DNA of 11,296 bases from Cyanobacteria bacterium UBA11153 (GCA_003511885.1 DOIX01000033.1:1-11296); one strand, 5' to 3'; counted from the stretch's first letter, positions 1 through 7,829 are shown. Program-made: numbers and translations. Notes: generated by a model not told the origin, from the sequence alone.

Positions 1-130
1 AAATGTTGAGGCTCGATTAAGTGTACCTCATTACTGCGGAAACCGCTGTATATCCTCTTGCTTCACCCTTTCCTCACTATTGATGCCTTAACTGCCTTGT
101 CTATTGCTATATCAGGAAACCAAACTGAAA

Positions 131-733
131 TCAAGGCATGACATCATCAAGCTTTAAGTGTAATCCTGGAAGCAGGGGAGATACGATACTTTCACCTAGG
201 CGAAATTGTCGTGACTCGTAGCTATCTCCAACTAGCCGATAAACAGTAAATTTTGGTTGCTTTGGTCTACCAATGAATTGAATACCACCTAACCCCTGAT
301 AATCAGCAATCCAGTATTCTGGAATACCTAGAATAGCGTATTCTTCGACTTTACGGGCGTAGTCATCTTGCCAATTTGTACTAATAACTTCAACAACCAG
401 TTTTATGGTACTACCATTACAAATAATTGGCTCTTTTTGCCAAAGTGGTTCGTGACGGAGTTCGTCCTTATTCAAAACAATTACATCAGGCCGCAAAGCA
501 GTTGCTTCAGCCGCTGGAGGCTTAATCAGACAATTTTTAGGGATTAACCAGTTTAGGTGCAATCGCAGAATTTCACCGTATATTCGACCCGCTATGCTTC
601 CGGCAACGGCTTCATGGGGCCCTGTCGGTTCCATGTCTCTTAATTCTCCATCGATGAGTTCGTAACGCGGGTTGTCACCGTATTCCTCAATGAATGTTTC
701 AAAAGTTAGTAGCTTAGGTGGCGTGTAAATCAT
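131..733 (-). CDS. Uma2-family (DUF820) putative restriction-endonuclease-fold protein
   Basis: A 200-residue protein matching the cyanobacteria-rich Uma2/DUF820 family in length and motif layout. Visible in order: an N-terminal YELIDGEL segment (residues 24-31), RPDVIVL with Asp83, VVEVIS with Glu115, and the YARKVEEYAILGIPEYWIAD block with Lys128 and Glu130. Asp83, Glu115 and Lys128/Glu130 fit the acidic and basic positions of a PD-(D/E)XK nuclease core, so the fold is probably intact. Members usually occur in many copies per cyanobacterial genome and their biological role is unsettled; a nuclease activity is inferred from the family and is not shown here. The start is an ATG with no clear Shine-Dalgarno sequence, 63 bp after the upstream membrane-protein gene on the same strand. 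The gene lies last in a same-strand row, but co-transcription is only possible, not shown. Confidence 0.9.
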   Translation of the reverse strand: MIYTPPKLLTFETFIEEYGDNPRYELIDGELRDMEPTGPHEAVAGSIAGRIYGEILRLHLNWLIPKNCLIKPPAAEATALRPDVIVLNKDELRHEPLWQKEPIICNGSTIKLVVEVISTNWQDDYARKVEEYAILGIPEYWIADYQGLGGIQFIGRPKQPKFTVYRLVGDSYESRQFRLGESIVSPLLPGLHLKLDDVMP

Positions 734-796
734 TGCCGTAAACCAATGCTGCGATAAACTTATTCTATATAATATTGAATCTCTTCGCGCTACTTA

Positions 797-3160
797 TCAA
801 GAAGAAATGCCATCTTTTTGTTTCGCTGGTTTATTGTATACCTCTGGCTTTCCTCCTAAACGCTGACTCCTCTTAATTAAATCCCGTAATTTCCATCGCA
901 AATCCTGAAGATTGGGTGTTACCAAACCATAACGCCAACTCACATAAGCCTGAGAAATTTCATCGATTACCCGAGCCGAATCGATTGGTTGATGTTGACG
1001 CATACTACTAGCATATTCCAAGGGAGTTTGAGCCGGATGCTTAATATATCCCTGAGTGCCCAAAACCTTCAACATTTGCTGATAAAGACTCTCCATGGGC
1101 GGTAATTTTGCCAACCAGCGACGATAGCGCCAACCTTGGAATTGTCCCCAACCCAGCCAACCGAGAAAACCAAAAGCGATCGCAAAAATCAATCCTGTAA
1201 ACAAACCCAACCACCCACTGGAGAAAATCCGCCACAGCCAAGCGATCCTGCCGAAGATAAAACCAATAATCCGATTCCACACAGCACCGACAAAACTAGT
1301 CACCGGAGAAGGCAACCAACCCGCCACCCATTTCCAAAACTGTTGTAAAACTCCAAAATATTCCGTATCTTCCACACTAGGAGGAAACAATTCATGTCCG
1401 GGAATGGGATCGAAAGGAAACCAACCATAGTTAGGAAAATATACCTCAGTCATGGCATAAGCATCCACATTCCTAACTATATATAGTCCAGTGAAAGGAT
1501 TAAATTGACCAGGAGCAAATCCTACCACTAATCGAGCCGGAATACCAATGGAACGAAGCATTATTGTTAATGCTGTCGCAAAATGATCCGGATAACCCCC
1601 TTCCTGTTTGAAGAGAAAAGATTCAACTAAATCTTCATTTTCCCCCAAATAAGGAAAATCAAAAGGATTTTCCGGAATTCGATAACCCTGTTTAAGTGCT
1701 TGAGTTAAATAGAGTGTTTTTTCATAAGATGAAGTGAAAGGTTTAGGAGATTTAGCTAAAATTTGTTCAGTTTTTTGCCTAACTTTATCGGCAATTTCTG
1801 GTGGAACATCCAGATAATATTGTTTAATAGTCTTAGGATAATCACTGGGAGCCTTTTGGAGGCGAGTGCGATCGCGCAAAGGCACATCCGAGACTACAGT
1901 ATAGGTTAGCCCTTCCAATAAGCCTAGAGGCGATCGCAAACTTCCTTCTGTATCGATTGCGATTTCTTCAGTGGGAAAAAAAAGTTCTTTCGGATAAGAT
2001 AAAGCGGGAATAATATTCGGCAATGTCGATATCGCAGTATAACTTTGAATTACCTGTTTGCTGCGACCAATATTAAACAAATTAGGATAAAGCTGGAAAC
2101 GATAAGACCATTCTGGACGCTTTACCTCCTGTACCTTATCCTCGCGAGAAATTTCCCATCCTTGACCAGTATACTTGTCAAATGCCTGTACCCGCCAAAA
2201 TCCCGGTGCTTGGGAACGAACTCGCAATACCACTTTGGGTTTTAATTCGCCGCGTAAATTCTGATTAATTTTACTACCAAAGCCATAGTAAAAGGTATCA
2301 TCCATTGTGCCTGGACCGCTGCTTTTATCTTCCCCAGTACCTCCACCACCTCGATCGCCATTCCGTCCATATCCGGGATTAACAATACCGCGATTTGCCC
2401 CATCAAAGTTTTTGTTTTTTAAATCGATAGGGGCAATCACTGGAAAAGTTTGAAGTTGATAACCAGGGAAGCGAGGCATCAGAGCAAAAATTGCCAAGCC
2501 CAGCCCAATAATTAACAAGAAAAATAGACTTAAACGTTTGACAGAAAAGAGAGAAGATGACTTCGCCTTAGATAACTTTTGGCCTTTAAGGTGGGGGGAT
2601 AGACCGAGACGCGACTGATAGTCTAAGATCAGAACCGGGAGTGCGATCGCTAAAAATACCAATAATAACGGAGCAAAAGCCAAAGTCTGACTCAAAGTCC
2701 CCGCCACACCCAAAAGAATCAAACCAATTACCATAGAATACCCCAAATCCTTGCGACGGGGCAAATCAAAACTGTGCAAAACTTGGATTTGAACTAATAA
2801 CTGAGCCAAAACCAAACGGGTATCATTCAGGCTAGCCAGTAAATTCTGAAAAAACGACCCCATTGCCAGCAACATACCAATCGCCAGAAAAAACTTCACC
2901 GCCACATTGCGATCTCGGCGGCGATACCAACTCCAAGTAGCCCCAAGGATACTGAGAGGTACAGCCCAAAAACTCATCTTAGTATCAATATCGGCAGCAA
3001 CATCTGTAGCAATAATCCCGATAATGACTAGTGCTTGTACCAATATCCTGAGCCAGATCGAGTTTTCGGTTTGAGGAGGCGGCATCGTTTGGAGACGATG
3101 CCACAACCGATCCAACCTAGGTAGACGCTGTAAGTGCCTTGTCCCTGAAGAATTAGACAT
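797..3160 (-). CDS. TgpA-like membrane protein with transglutaminase-like domain lacking catalytic Cys and His
   Basis: A 787-residue integral membrane protein with the TgpA architecture (DUF3488, transglutaminase-like domain, DUF4129). Residues ~36-230 hold about six hydrophobic segments. A Gly-rich stretch (265-284) leads into a large, probably extracytoplasmic region. The transglutaminase-like core lies at ~475-590, another membrane segment at ~648-672, and the DUF4129-like tail (MESLYQQML, then TPLEYA) at ~689-765. The core is unusual. Where active members have G-x-C-E-H-[FY]-A, this one reads GYPDHFA with Pro524. Where the second motif has A-H-A-W, it reads AYAM with Tyr568. The Asp of the GWxxxDP motif is kept (Asp584). 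It may therefore bind peptides or assist envelope assembly rather than act as an enzyme; that is inference. The start at 3160 has no visible Shine-Dalgarno sequence. It lies downstream of hetZ-patU on the same strand after a 252-bp gap. Confidence 0.9.
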   Translation of the reverse strand: MSNSSGTRHLQRLPRLDRLWHRLQTMPPPQTENSIWLRILVQALVIIGIIATDVAADIDTKMSFWAVPLSILGATWSWYRRRDRNVAVKFFLAIGMLLAMGSFFQNLLASLNDTRLVLAQLLVQIQVLHSFDLPRRKDLGYSMVIGLILLGVAGTLSQTLAFAPLLLVFLAIALPVLILDYQSRLGLSPHLKGQKLSKAKSSSLFSVKRLSLFFLLIIGLGLAIFALMPRFPGYQLQTFPVIAPIDLKNKNFDGANRGIVNPGYGRNGDRGGGGTGEDKSSGPGTMDDTFYYGFGSKINQNLRGELKPKVVLRVRSQAPGFWRVQAFDKYTGQGWEISREDKVQEVKRPEWSYRFQLYPNLFNIGRSKQVIQSYTAISTLPNIIPALSYPKELFFPTEEIAIDTEGSLRSPLGLLEGLTYTVVSDVPLRDRTRLQKAPSDYPKTIKQYYLDVPPEIADKVRQKTEQILAKSPKPFTSSYEKTLYLTQALKQGYRIPENPFDFPYLGENEDLVESFLFKQEGGYPDHFATALTIMLRSIGIPARLVVGFAPGQFNPFTGLYIVRNVDAYAMTEVYFPNYGWFPFDPIPGHELFPPSVEDTEYFGVLQQFWKWVAGWLPSPVTSFVGAVWNRIIGFIFGRIAWLWRIFSSGWLGLFTGLIFAIAFGFLGWLGWGQFQGWRYRRWLAKLPPMESLYQQMLKVLGTQGYIKHPAQTPLEYASSMRQHQPIDSARVIDEISQAYVSWRYGLVTPNLQDLRWKLRDLIKRSQRLGGKPEVYNKPAKQKDGISS

Positions 3161-3293
3161 AGGGATGTGCTAGTAGCAAGGGAAAGAAAATTTTTGATTT
3201 TATGGGATCTCAATTGGCTTTTCAAGAGGCAGAACCTGCAGATCGGACTACAGTATCTACTTGAGAGACAATATACCTGTCTTACATTCTAGC

Positions 3294-3319
3294 GGCATCT
3301 TTAGATTTAGCAAAATGCC
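3294..3319 (-). promoter_or_regulatory. Imperfect inverted repeat beside a promoter-like pair upstream of the TgpA-like gene
   Basis: GGCAT-C-TTT (3294-3302) pairs with AAA-ATGCC (3312-3319), interrupted only by one unpaired C, with a 9-base loop. On the minus strand TTGCTA (3308-3313) and TAGAAT (3286-3291), 16 bases apart, resemble -35 and -10 elements for the membrane-protein gene, giving a leader of roughly 120 bases. The inverted repeat would cover the -35 and spacer, as an operator might. Both elements are weak matches and this is tentative. Confidence 0.22.
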
Positions 3320-3412
3320 ATCAAAAATCAAAAATTGTTATAGACTGGTTCATTATTTTTCCCACTTAGGTCGGGAGTGAGAGATCTCCAAACCCTAATC
3401 GGGAATACTAAA

Positions 3413-4492
3413 TTACACAGCCAGGTAGATTGCAAAAACTAACGGACTTTGTTCGGAATCATGGAATCTAATTTCTAGCGGATAGACTTGGTGCGGTTCC
3501 AAATCAAAGGATTCAACACTCAGGTAGCCGGGGTAGGTGCGTTGCGAAACGGCTGATGCCTGGGAAGTGCGTAAAGTCAAACTACCAGCGCGAGGCAAAC
3601 GAACAATCACGCGGAGTTTGGGAATTCCTTGTTGCTTCTGGTATTCTGCCTGGACAGTCACCATACCAGCAGTAGTCTGCCACTGCCGTTCTACAGTAGC
3701 ATCAGTTAGTGAAATAGGCACAGTTAGCGTCGTGATAATTTCTTTGGCAGCTAACAAAGCCAAGAGCATTTGTTGCTCAACAGTCGCCTCCTCATAAGGA
3801 GGGGAAGGAAGTTGGTCAACTGAACGAAAATACCCCAACAGCAATCTTTCCGTCCAGAAATTGAGCGATGGAGATTCGCCAGGAAACAAGCTCTCCACAA
3901 CTTTAACCATTTGGCGACCAAGCTGATGTCGGTGGGACATAACTTCGGCACAAGCATCCAGCAATTGTGCTAAAACAGATTCCGGGAGAGACACAGGTAA
4001 AACCAACTGAGAAAGCTGAGGTAACCACAAATGGACTCGTTTGATCCAGGTATCTGGAACAGTTTCCGGGAAATCCGGTTCGTAGTCACTAATTTCTGTT
4101 TCCCAGGGAAATAGGGGAGGACGACGTTCGATTTCTTCCTTGAGTTTCCGCTTGATGATCGACTCAAAACGGTTTTCCACAGTTAGCATATCTCCCATAT
4201 TGTAGCGACGGCTAGCACCGCCAGGCTCAACGGGATCGGGAGTAGGGCTATCGTTTCCTCCTCCTCGTTCAGGGTTTTGTCGTTTGGTTGGCGCAATGTT
4301 CACGTCTTCTAAATCCAAAGGGTCTAAATCAAAACGATCCAACTGAAAATCCGCTGCTGTAGTTTCACCTTGAGGGACATGACCAGAGGCCAGCCCGTCT
4401 GCTGATGCTGAAGCAGCGGGGATGGGATCGTCTAGTAGCCAATCCATGAGACGGCTATAGAGATCCGAGTTATTGTTTATGTCACTATTCAT
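3413..4492 (-). CDS. patU: PatU-type protein encoded just downstream of hetZ
   Basis: Recognised as PatU by position directly behind hetZ and by the conserved central block YNMGDMLTVENRFE (residues 97-110), followed by a basic helix and the PPLFPWETE segment. The N-terminus carries DLYSRLMDWLLDDP, then a ~70-residue low-complexity, acidic and Pro/Gly-rich linker. The C-terminal half (~150-359) appears globular, with alternating strands near the end. In Anabaena PCC 7120 this protein is split into patU5 and patU3; here both parts form one uninterrupted frame. PatU3 is known to affect heterocyst patterning and to counteract HetZ; the biochemical role is not established. I chose ATG at 4492 (359 residues): AGGTG lies about ten bases upstream and the start overlaps the hetZ stop by 8 bp. 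An in-frame GTG at 4504 would add four residues but sits inside that ribosome-binding sequence. Confidence 0.85.
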   Translation of the reverse strand: MNSDINNNSDLYSRLMDWLLDDPIPAASASADGLASGHVPQGETTAADFQLDRFDLDPLDLEDVNIAPTKRQNPERGGGNDSPTPDPVEPGGASRRYNMGDMLTVENRFESIIKRKLKEEIERRPPLFPWETEISDYEPDFPETVPDTWIKRVHLWLPQLSQLVLPVSLPESVLAQLLDACAEVMSHRHQLGRQMVKVVESLFPGESPSLNFWTERLLLGYFRSVDQLPSPPYEEATVEQQMLLALLAAKEIITTLTVPISLTDATVERQWQTTAGMVTVQAEYQKQQGIPKLRVIVRLPRAGSLTLRTSQASAVSQRTYPGYLSVESFDLEPHQVYPLEIRFHDSEQSPLVFAIYLAV

Positions 4493-5657
4493 TTGTCGAT
4501 GCACCTGATCCGGATACTGAACGATTGCGAATCTCCCAAGCCAGTTCGAGCAACTTAAACCAGCGCTTTTCGACTTGGGTAACCGTACATTTTAAAACCT
4601 GAGCAATTTCATGGGTGGATTTTCCTTCTTGCTTCAGTTGCAACAATTGTCTCCTATCCGCTGTCAATTTTGCCTGAAAGCGTTCCCACTCTTGAGGGGT
4701 TAACCCTAGATTCTGTGACAAATCTGCTTCCAACCACTGATGGACTAGTTCCCAACGATGAGACAGGGCAAATCTAATCAAATGATATTTAAAGCGTTGC
4801 TGCAAATAATCCCTTTCTCTGGGAGTGATGCCCAAAATTTCTTCAATTTCACTAGTAGGGAGGTCTTGCAAGCGCAGGGTAAAATAATCGGCGCAGTCTT
4901 GTTGCTGCTTTTCTTCCAAATAAGCAAATAATTCCTCAATGACTTTTTCCCGTAAGTTGGCTTCCATCGGTTCGGGTTCAGCACCCACCATCACTTCCCG
5001 CACCTGCTGAATCGCTGGATCGTTCCAAGTACGATCGGAATCTGTAGCACCGCCTTCGGCGGCGGTGTCCATATCCACTGAAGTTTCTGGCGGTTGCTGC
5101 CCTGAAAACGTCTGTGCCCGAAGAATGAGCAACTGCTGCGACTTGCGATTGGGTAAAGGAATCCGCCGCTTGCCATATCTTTCTGTAAAAGCCATGTATT
5201 CCGCCAACTCCAAAAGGGTATGGGGGCGATACTTTTCACCAAGCGCAGTTTCTCTGCGAAAGGCATTTAAAGCTTCAACAGCAAAGCCCTGTAAAAAATC
5301 TTCGATCAAGGTAATGCGAGATTGGTAGCTACCTAGCGCTTGAGATGGTCTAATGTAGCGATATACGATCGCAGACAGGGTACTTTGAAGTTCTACCCTC
5401 CCTCGCTCAGAACCCAGTTGATAATAGCCCAAGACTTGCTTGAGGCGATGATTTGCCAGGTTTCTCGCCCAGCTTTCCACATCTCCAGAAGTCTGAATCC
5501 GATTGCTTTCGTTGCAAATACGAGTGACTTCGGAGGTTAAACGTGCCGCCACCTCACGACAATTGATCTCCGAGGCATTAGTGGACTGTCGGAGTTCTTG
5601 ATATACCAGTAGAAAAATTGCCTCCACGCCGTGGCAGACTTCCCTCACGATCTTCAT
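4485..5657 (-). CDS. hetZ: HetZ-type transcriptional regulator
   Basis: A 390-residue soluble protein recognised as HetZ from the long conserved run around residues 82-100 (GSERGRVELQSTLSAIVYR), the LAEYMAFTERYGKRRIPLP segment (151-169), the block around DYFTLRLQDL (257-266) and the C-terminus RNRSVSGSGAS. Two helix-turn-helix-like stretches are visible, at ~266-296 (LPTSEIEEILGITPRERDYL onward) and ~335-372 (LLQLKQEGKSTHEIAQVLKC onward), both resembling sigma-region-4 helices. Residues 188-232 form an acidic, Pro-rich linker. In Anabaena HetZ acts early in heterocyst differentiation and binds DNA; orthologues also occur in non-heterocystous filamentous species, where the role is less clear. 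The start is ATG 5657 with only a weak AAGG about 14 bases upstream. The 145-bp upstream gap is mostly heptamer repeats and holds no GGG-N5-CCC-like HetR site that I can see. patU follows with an 8-bp overlap. Confidence 0.88.
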   Translation of the reverse strand: MKIVREVCHGVEAIFLLVYQELRQSTNASEINCREVAARLTSEVTRICNESNRIQTSGDVESWARNLANHRLKQVLGYYQLGSERGRVELQSTLSAIVYRYIRPSQALGSYQSRITLIEDFLQGFAVEALNAFRRETALGEKYRPHTLLELAEYMAFTERYGKRRIPLPNRKSQQLLILRAQTFSGQQPPETSVDMDTAAEGGATDSDRTWNDPAIQQVREVMVGAEPEPMEANLREKVIEELFAYLEEKQQQDCADYFTLRLQDLPTSEIEEILGITPRERDYLQQRFKYHLIRFALSHRWELVHQWLEADLSQNLGLTPQEWERFQAKLTADRRQLLQLKQEGKSTHEIAQVLKCTVTQVEKRWFKLLELAWEIRNRSVSGSGASTNE

Positions 5658-5684
5658 TAGTCAACAACGACCTTAGCACACAAC

Positions 5685-5716
5685 GGTTATTGGTTATTGG
5701 TTATTGGTTATTGGTT
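5685..5716. repeat. Tandem heptamer array GGTTATT, 4.5 copies
   Basis: Four perfect GGTTATT units (5685-5712) plus a partial GGTT. This is the short tandemly repeated type common in cyanobacterial intergenic DNA. It starts 27 bp upstream of the hetZ start codon, so it would lie in the hetZ promoter or leader; copy-number change could alter spacing there. Confidence 0.92.
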
Positions 5717-5727
5717 CTCAACCCACT

Positions 5728-5752
5728 CCCCATTCCCCATTCCCCATTCCCC
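5728..5752. repeat. Tandem heptamer array CCCCATT, 3.5 copies
   Basis: Three perfect CCCCATT units (5728-5748) plus CCCC. It lies 11 bp from the GGTTATT array and together they fill much of the hetZ/hypothetical divergent promoter region. Degenerate relatives (GGGGAAT, AGGGAAT) appear on the other strand sense at 7771-7790. Confidence 0.9.
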
Positions 5753-5802
5753 AGTTTAGACTCTTAACTAGCAGCAAAATTGTTTTACCAGCCAGCCCAA
5801 AA

Positions 5803-6288
5803 ATGGATTTAGCTCAACAAATACAACTTCTAATCGATCATGCCCCCCGCGACGGTACTACGCCCCAAATGGTTGAGGCTATTTCCCCGATTCTCAAACT
5901 TCTTGCCAGTCAGCTCAAACACTTGGAGTATCATATTCTCCAAACCCTTGATGAGGGATGGGTAGTGACAACTCTTAGCAATCGTGCCCAACCTGAACTT
6001 GAGAAAAATGTCATCTATGCTTTCCCTACACTTGCCGATGCTAGGGATTTTCAGTCGAGTTGGGATCCGCAAGTTATTGCCGTCCCCGTACTCGTGACTC
6101 ACATACTCTTCCAGATGTTAGCACTGGATACTGTGACTAGTATAGTTTTTTTTGATACACCTGGTAATTTAGCTACGGGCACTGAAGTGCGCCGAGATGA
6201 CCTGCAAAACTTAATTCAAACCCACTTCCAACAAACTCAATTAGCACCCAAATCATATCCTAGCAATATACCCCCTAATATTGCTTGA
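5803..6288 (+). CDS. Hypothetical protein, probably cyanobacterial-type, 161 residues
   Basis: I do not recognise a named family. The 161-residue product is soluble, with no signal peptide or membrane segment. The first ~45 residues look helical (DLAQQIQLLIDHAPRDGTTP, then an amphipathic helix). A mixed alpha/beta centre follows, with GWVVTTLSN, KNVIYAFPTLADARDF and a strand-helix stretch VIAVPVLVTHILFQML. The C-terminal ~25 residues are Gln/Pro-rich. The frame stays open upstream to an ATG at 5704, but those 33 codons run through two heptamer repeat arrays and look untranslated, so ATG 5803 is preferred; no clear Shine-Dalgarno sequence precedes either. It is divergent from hetZ and lies 97 bp before the WD40 gene on the same strand. 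No function is proposed. Confidence 0.72.
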   Translation: MDLAQQIQLLIDHAPRDGTTPQMVEAISPILKLLASQLKHLEYHILQTLDEGWVVTTLSNRAQPELEKNVIYAFPTLADARDFQSSWDPQVIAVPVLVTHILFQMLALDTVTSIVFFDTPGNLATGTEVRRDDLQNLIQTHFQQTQLAPKSYPSNIPPNIA

Positions 6289-6385
6289 GTGGGGAATCGG
6301 GAAGTCAAAGGTCAAAAAATACTTTTACCCTCTTCCCCTGCCCCTTGCTCCCCTGGAACTAAACTTCTAATCACAAAGGATTACT

Positions 6386-7654
6386 ATGTCTCAATGTCCG
6401 GTCTGTCAAACTGAATACATTTTAGGCGATCGCGATCGCTGTTCTGTCTGTGGTTGGGATTTGACTCCCTACTCCCAAAATTTAACCGAGTCTTTGCCGT
6501 CTCATTTTTGGCAGCGGGAAGCGGAAAAATTAGCTTGGGCAAGGGAGATTTGGGCCAAGTTATCAGCTTATCGAGATTTGGCGAATGCTCTGTCACCAAT
6601 TAACGAACAGTTAGCGCAAATTCAACAACAGCTAAATTCGGCTCAACAAGAACGACAAATACTATTCACTCAAGTGCAGAAATGGCTGCCTAAACTAGTA
6701 TCTCCTTCATCAGAGCCATTGCCAAGTCAAAGCTGGCAACATTGCCCACTGCCGATTTTAAATTATGAGTTAATCGAATATCAATCTACTCTCGAAGGTT
6801 TTGCTGATTCGGTTTTGTCAGTTGCCATTACTCCCGATGGCGAGATATTAGTCAGTGGTGGTTATGACAACAATATCGAAGTTTGGAATCTGATTAATGG
6901 CGAACATATTCGCACCCTCAAAGGACATATTGATTCGGTTTTGTCACTGGCGATTACGGCTGATGGCAAGACATTAGTTAGTGGTAGTGCTGACAATACA
7001 ATTAAATTGTGGAATCTGGTTACTGGGGAAGAAATTCTTACAGCAGATGAACATTTTGATTCGGTTTTGTCTGTGGCGATTAGTCCTGATGGTCAGACAT
7101 TTGCTAGTGGTAGTTCTGACTGTACGATTAAACAGTGGAATTGGCAAACTGGATATGAATTGCGTAAATTGGCAGGGCATTCGGATGCGGTTTTGTCTAT
7201 TGCCATTAGCCCCGATGGACAGACTTTAGTCAGTGGTAGTTCTGATGAGACTATCAGGATTTGGAATCTCAAAGCAGCACAGGAAATTCGGACTATCATG
7301 GGTCATAAAAACTCGGTTTTATCTGTGGCTATTAGTCCTGATGGACAGACATTAGTTAGTGGAGGTTATGACGATCAAATTAAAGTTTGGGATTTAAAAA
7401 CAGGCGAAGAAATTCTCACCATTACCGGACATAGTGATTCGGTTTTATCTGCGATCGTTAGTCCTGATGGACAAACAATAATCAGCGGTAGTTCCGATAA
7501 AACTATTAAACTTTGGGATCTCAAAACAGGAACAGAAGTTAAAACTTTAACGGGGCATTCCGGTTCGGTGACTTGTGTGGCTATTAGCGGGGATGGTCAG
7601 ACTATTGCTAGTAGTAGTTCTGATAAAACTATTAAGATTTGGCGATTGTCTTAA
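6386..7654 (+). CDS. Zinc-ribbon and seven-repeat WD40 beta-propeller protein
   Basis: A 422-residue cytoplasmic-looking protein. The N-terminus holds a zinc ribbon with Cys4/Cys7 (CPVC) and Cys19/Cys22 (CSVCGW). A charged helical part with a probable coiled coil follows at ~70-100. Residues ~137-422 form seven WD40 repeats whose equivalent [DNS]-[SA]-V-L-S segments start at 139, 181, 223, 265, 307, 349 and 391, an exact 42-residue period. Each repeat ends in a W-[ND]-[LW]-like motif (WRL in the last) and most contain SPDGQT and SGSSD, so a single closed propeller is expected. Such propellers are protein-interaction scaffolds; the partner cannot be told from sequence. The start is firm: AAAGGA lies 7-8 bases before the ATG. 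The seven repeats are similar at DNA level too, suggesting recent duplication or ongoing homogenisation. A terminator-like hairpin follows about 150 bp downstream. Confidence 0.93.
   Translation: MSQCPVCQTEYILGDRDRCSVCGWDLTPYSQNLTESLPSHFWQREAEKLAWAREIWAKLSAYRDLANALSPINEQLAQIQQQLNSAQQERQILFTQVQKWLPKLVSPSSEPLPSQSWQHCPLPILNYELIEYQSTLEGFADSVLSVAITPDGEILVSGGYDNNIEVWNLINGEHIRTLKGHIDSVLSLAITADGKTLVSGSADNTIKLWNLVTGEEILTADEHFDSVLSVAISPDGQTFASGSSDCTIKQWNWQTGYELRKLAGHSDAVLSIAISPDGQTLVSGSSDETIRIWNLKAAQEIRTIMGHKNSVLSVAISPDGQTLVSGGYDDQIKVWDLKTGEEILTITGHSDSVLSAIVSPDGQTIISGSSDKTIKLWDLKTGTEVKTLTGHSGSVTCVAISGDGQTIASSSSDKTIKIWRLS
6426..6439. repeat. Two overlapping HIP1 octamers
   Basis: GCGATCGCGATCGC contains two HIP1 palindromes sharing two bases. 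It lies within the coding sequence of the WD40 protein and encodes Gly-Asp-Arg-Asp-Arg, the loop between the two Cys pairs of the zinc ribbon. Single HIP1 copies are at 1176, 1868, 1930, 2643 and 9167. HIP1 is the abundant cyanobacterial octamer, so the set supports the taxonomic call. Confidence 0.93.
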
Positions 7655-7803
7655 TCGATTTCAAAATGAATACCAACCGCTCAACGCTCCCAATTATCGG
7701 AACAAAATATGACCGGATCTGTGACACGATAACCCGTGTAGCAGCTCGCATTGAACAGCGGATATAAGGATGGGGAATAGGGAATGGGATAGCAGCTATC
7801 GGG

Positions 7804-7829
7804 AGGATTTGGGTAAAAAAATCCTTTTT
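7804..7829 (+). terminator. Rho-independent-like terminator after the WD40 gene
   Basis: A perfect 7-bp stem AGGATTT (7804-7810) / AAATCCT (7819-7825) with an 8-base loop is followed by TTTT on the plus strand; G-U pairs may lengthen the stem. It lies 150 bp past the WD40 stop. The stem is AT-rich, so its strength is uncertain. Confidence 0.5.

Noticed and set aside
1..130. Frame open from the left edge ending near position 93 on the plus strand
   Set aside because: About 30 codons only, with unusual Cys/Ser-rich composition; too little to call a partial gene.
83..139. Perfect inverted repeat ATGCCTT / AAGGCAT overlapping the Uma2 stop codon
   Set aside because: Seven base pairs across a 43-base loop with no T-run; this length is expected by chance and does not look like a terminator.
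5704..5802. Upstream ATG that would add 33 residues to the hypothetical protein at 5803
   Set aside because: The added codons translate the two heptamer arrays into low-complexity sequence (Pro/Phe/His-rich), so they are probably untranslated.
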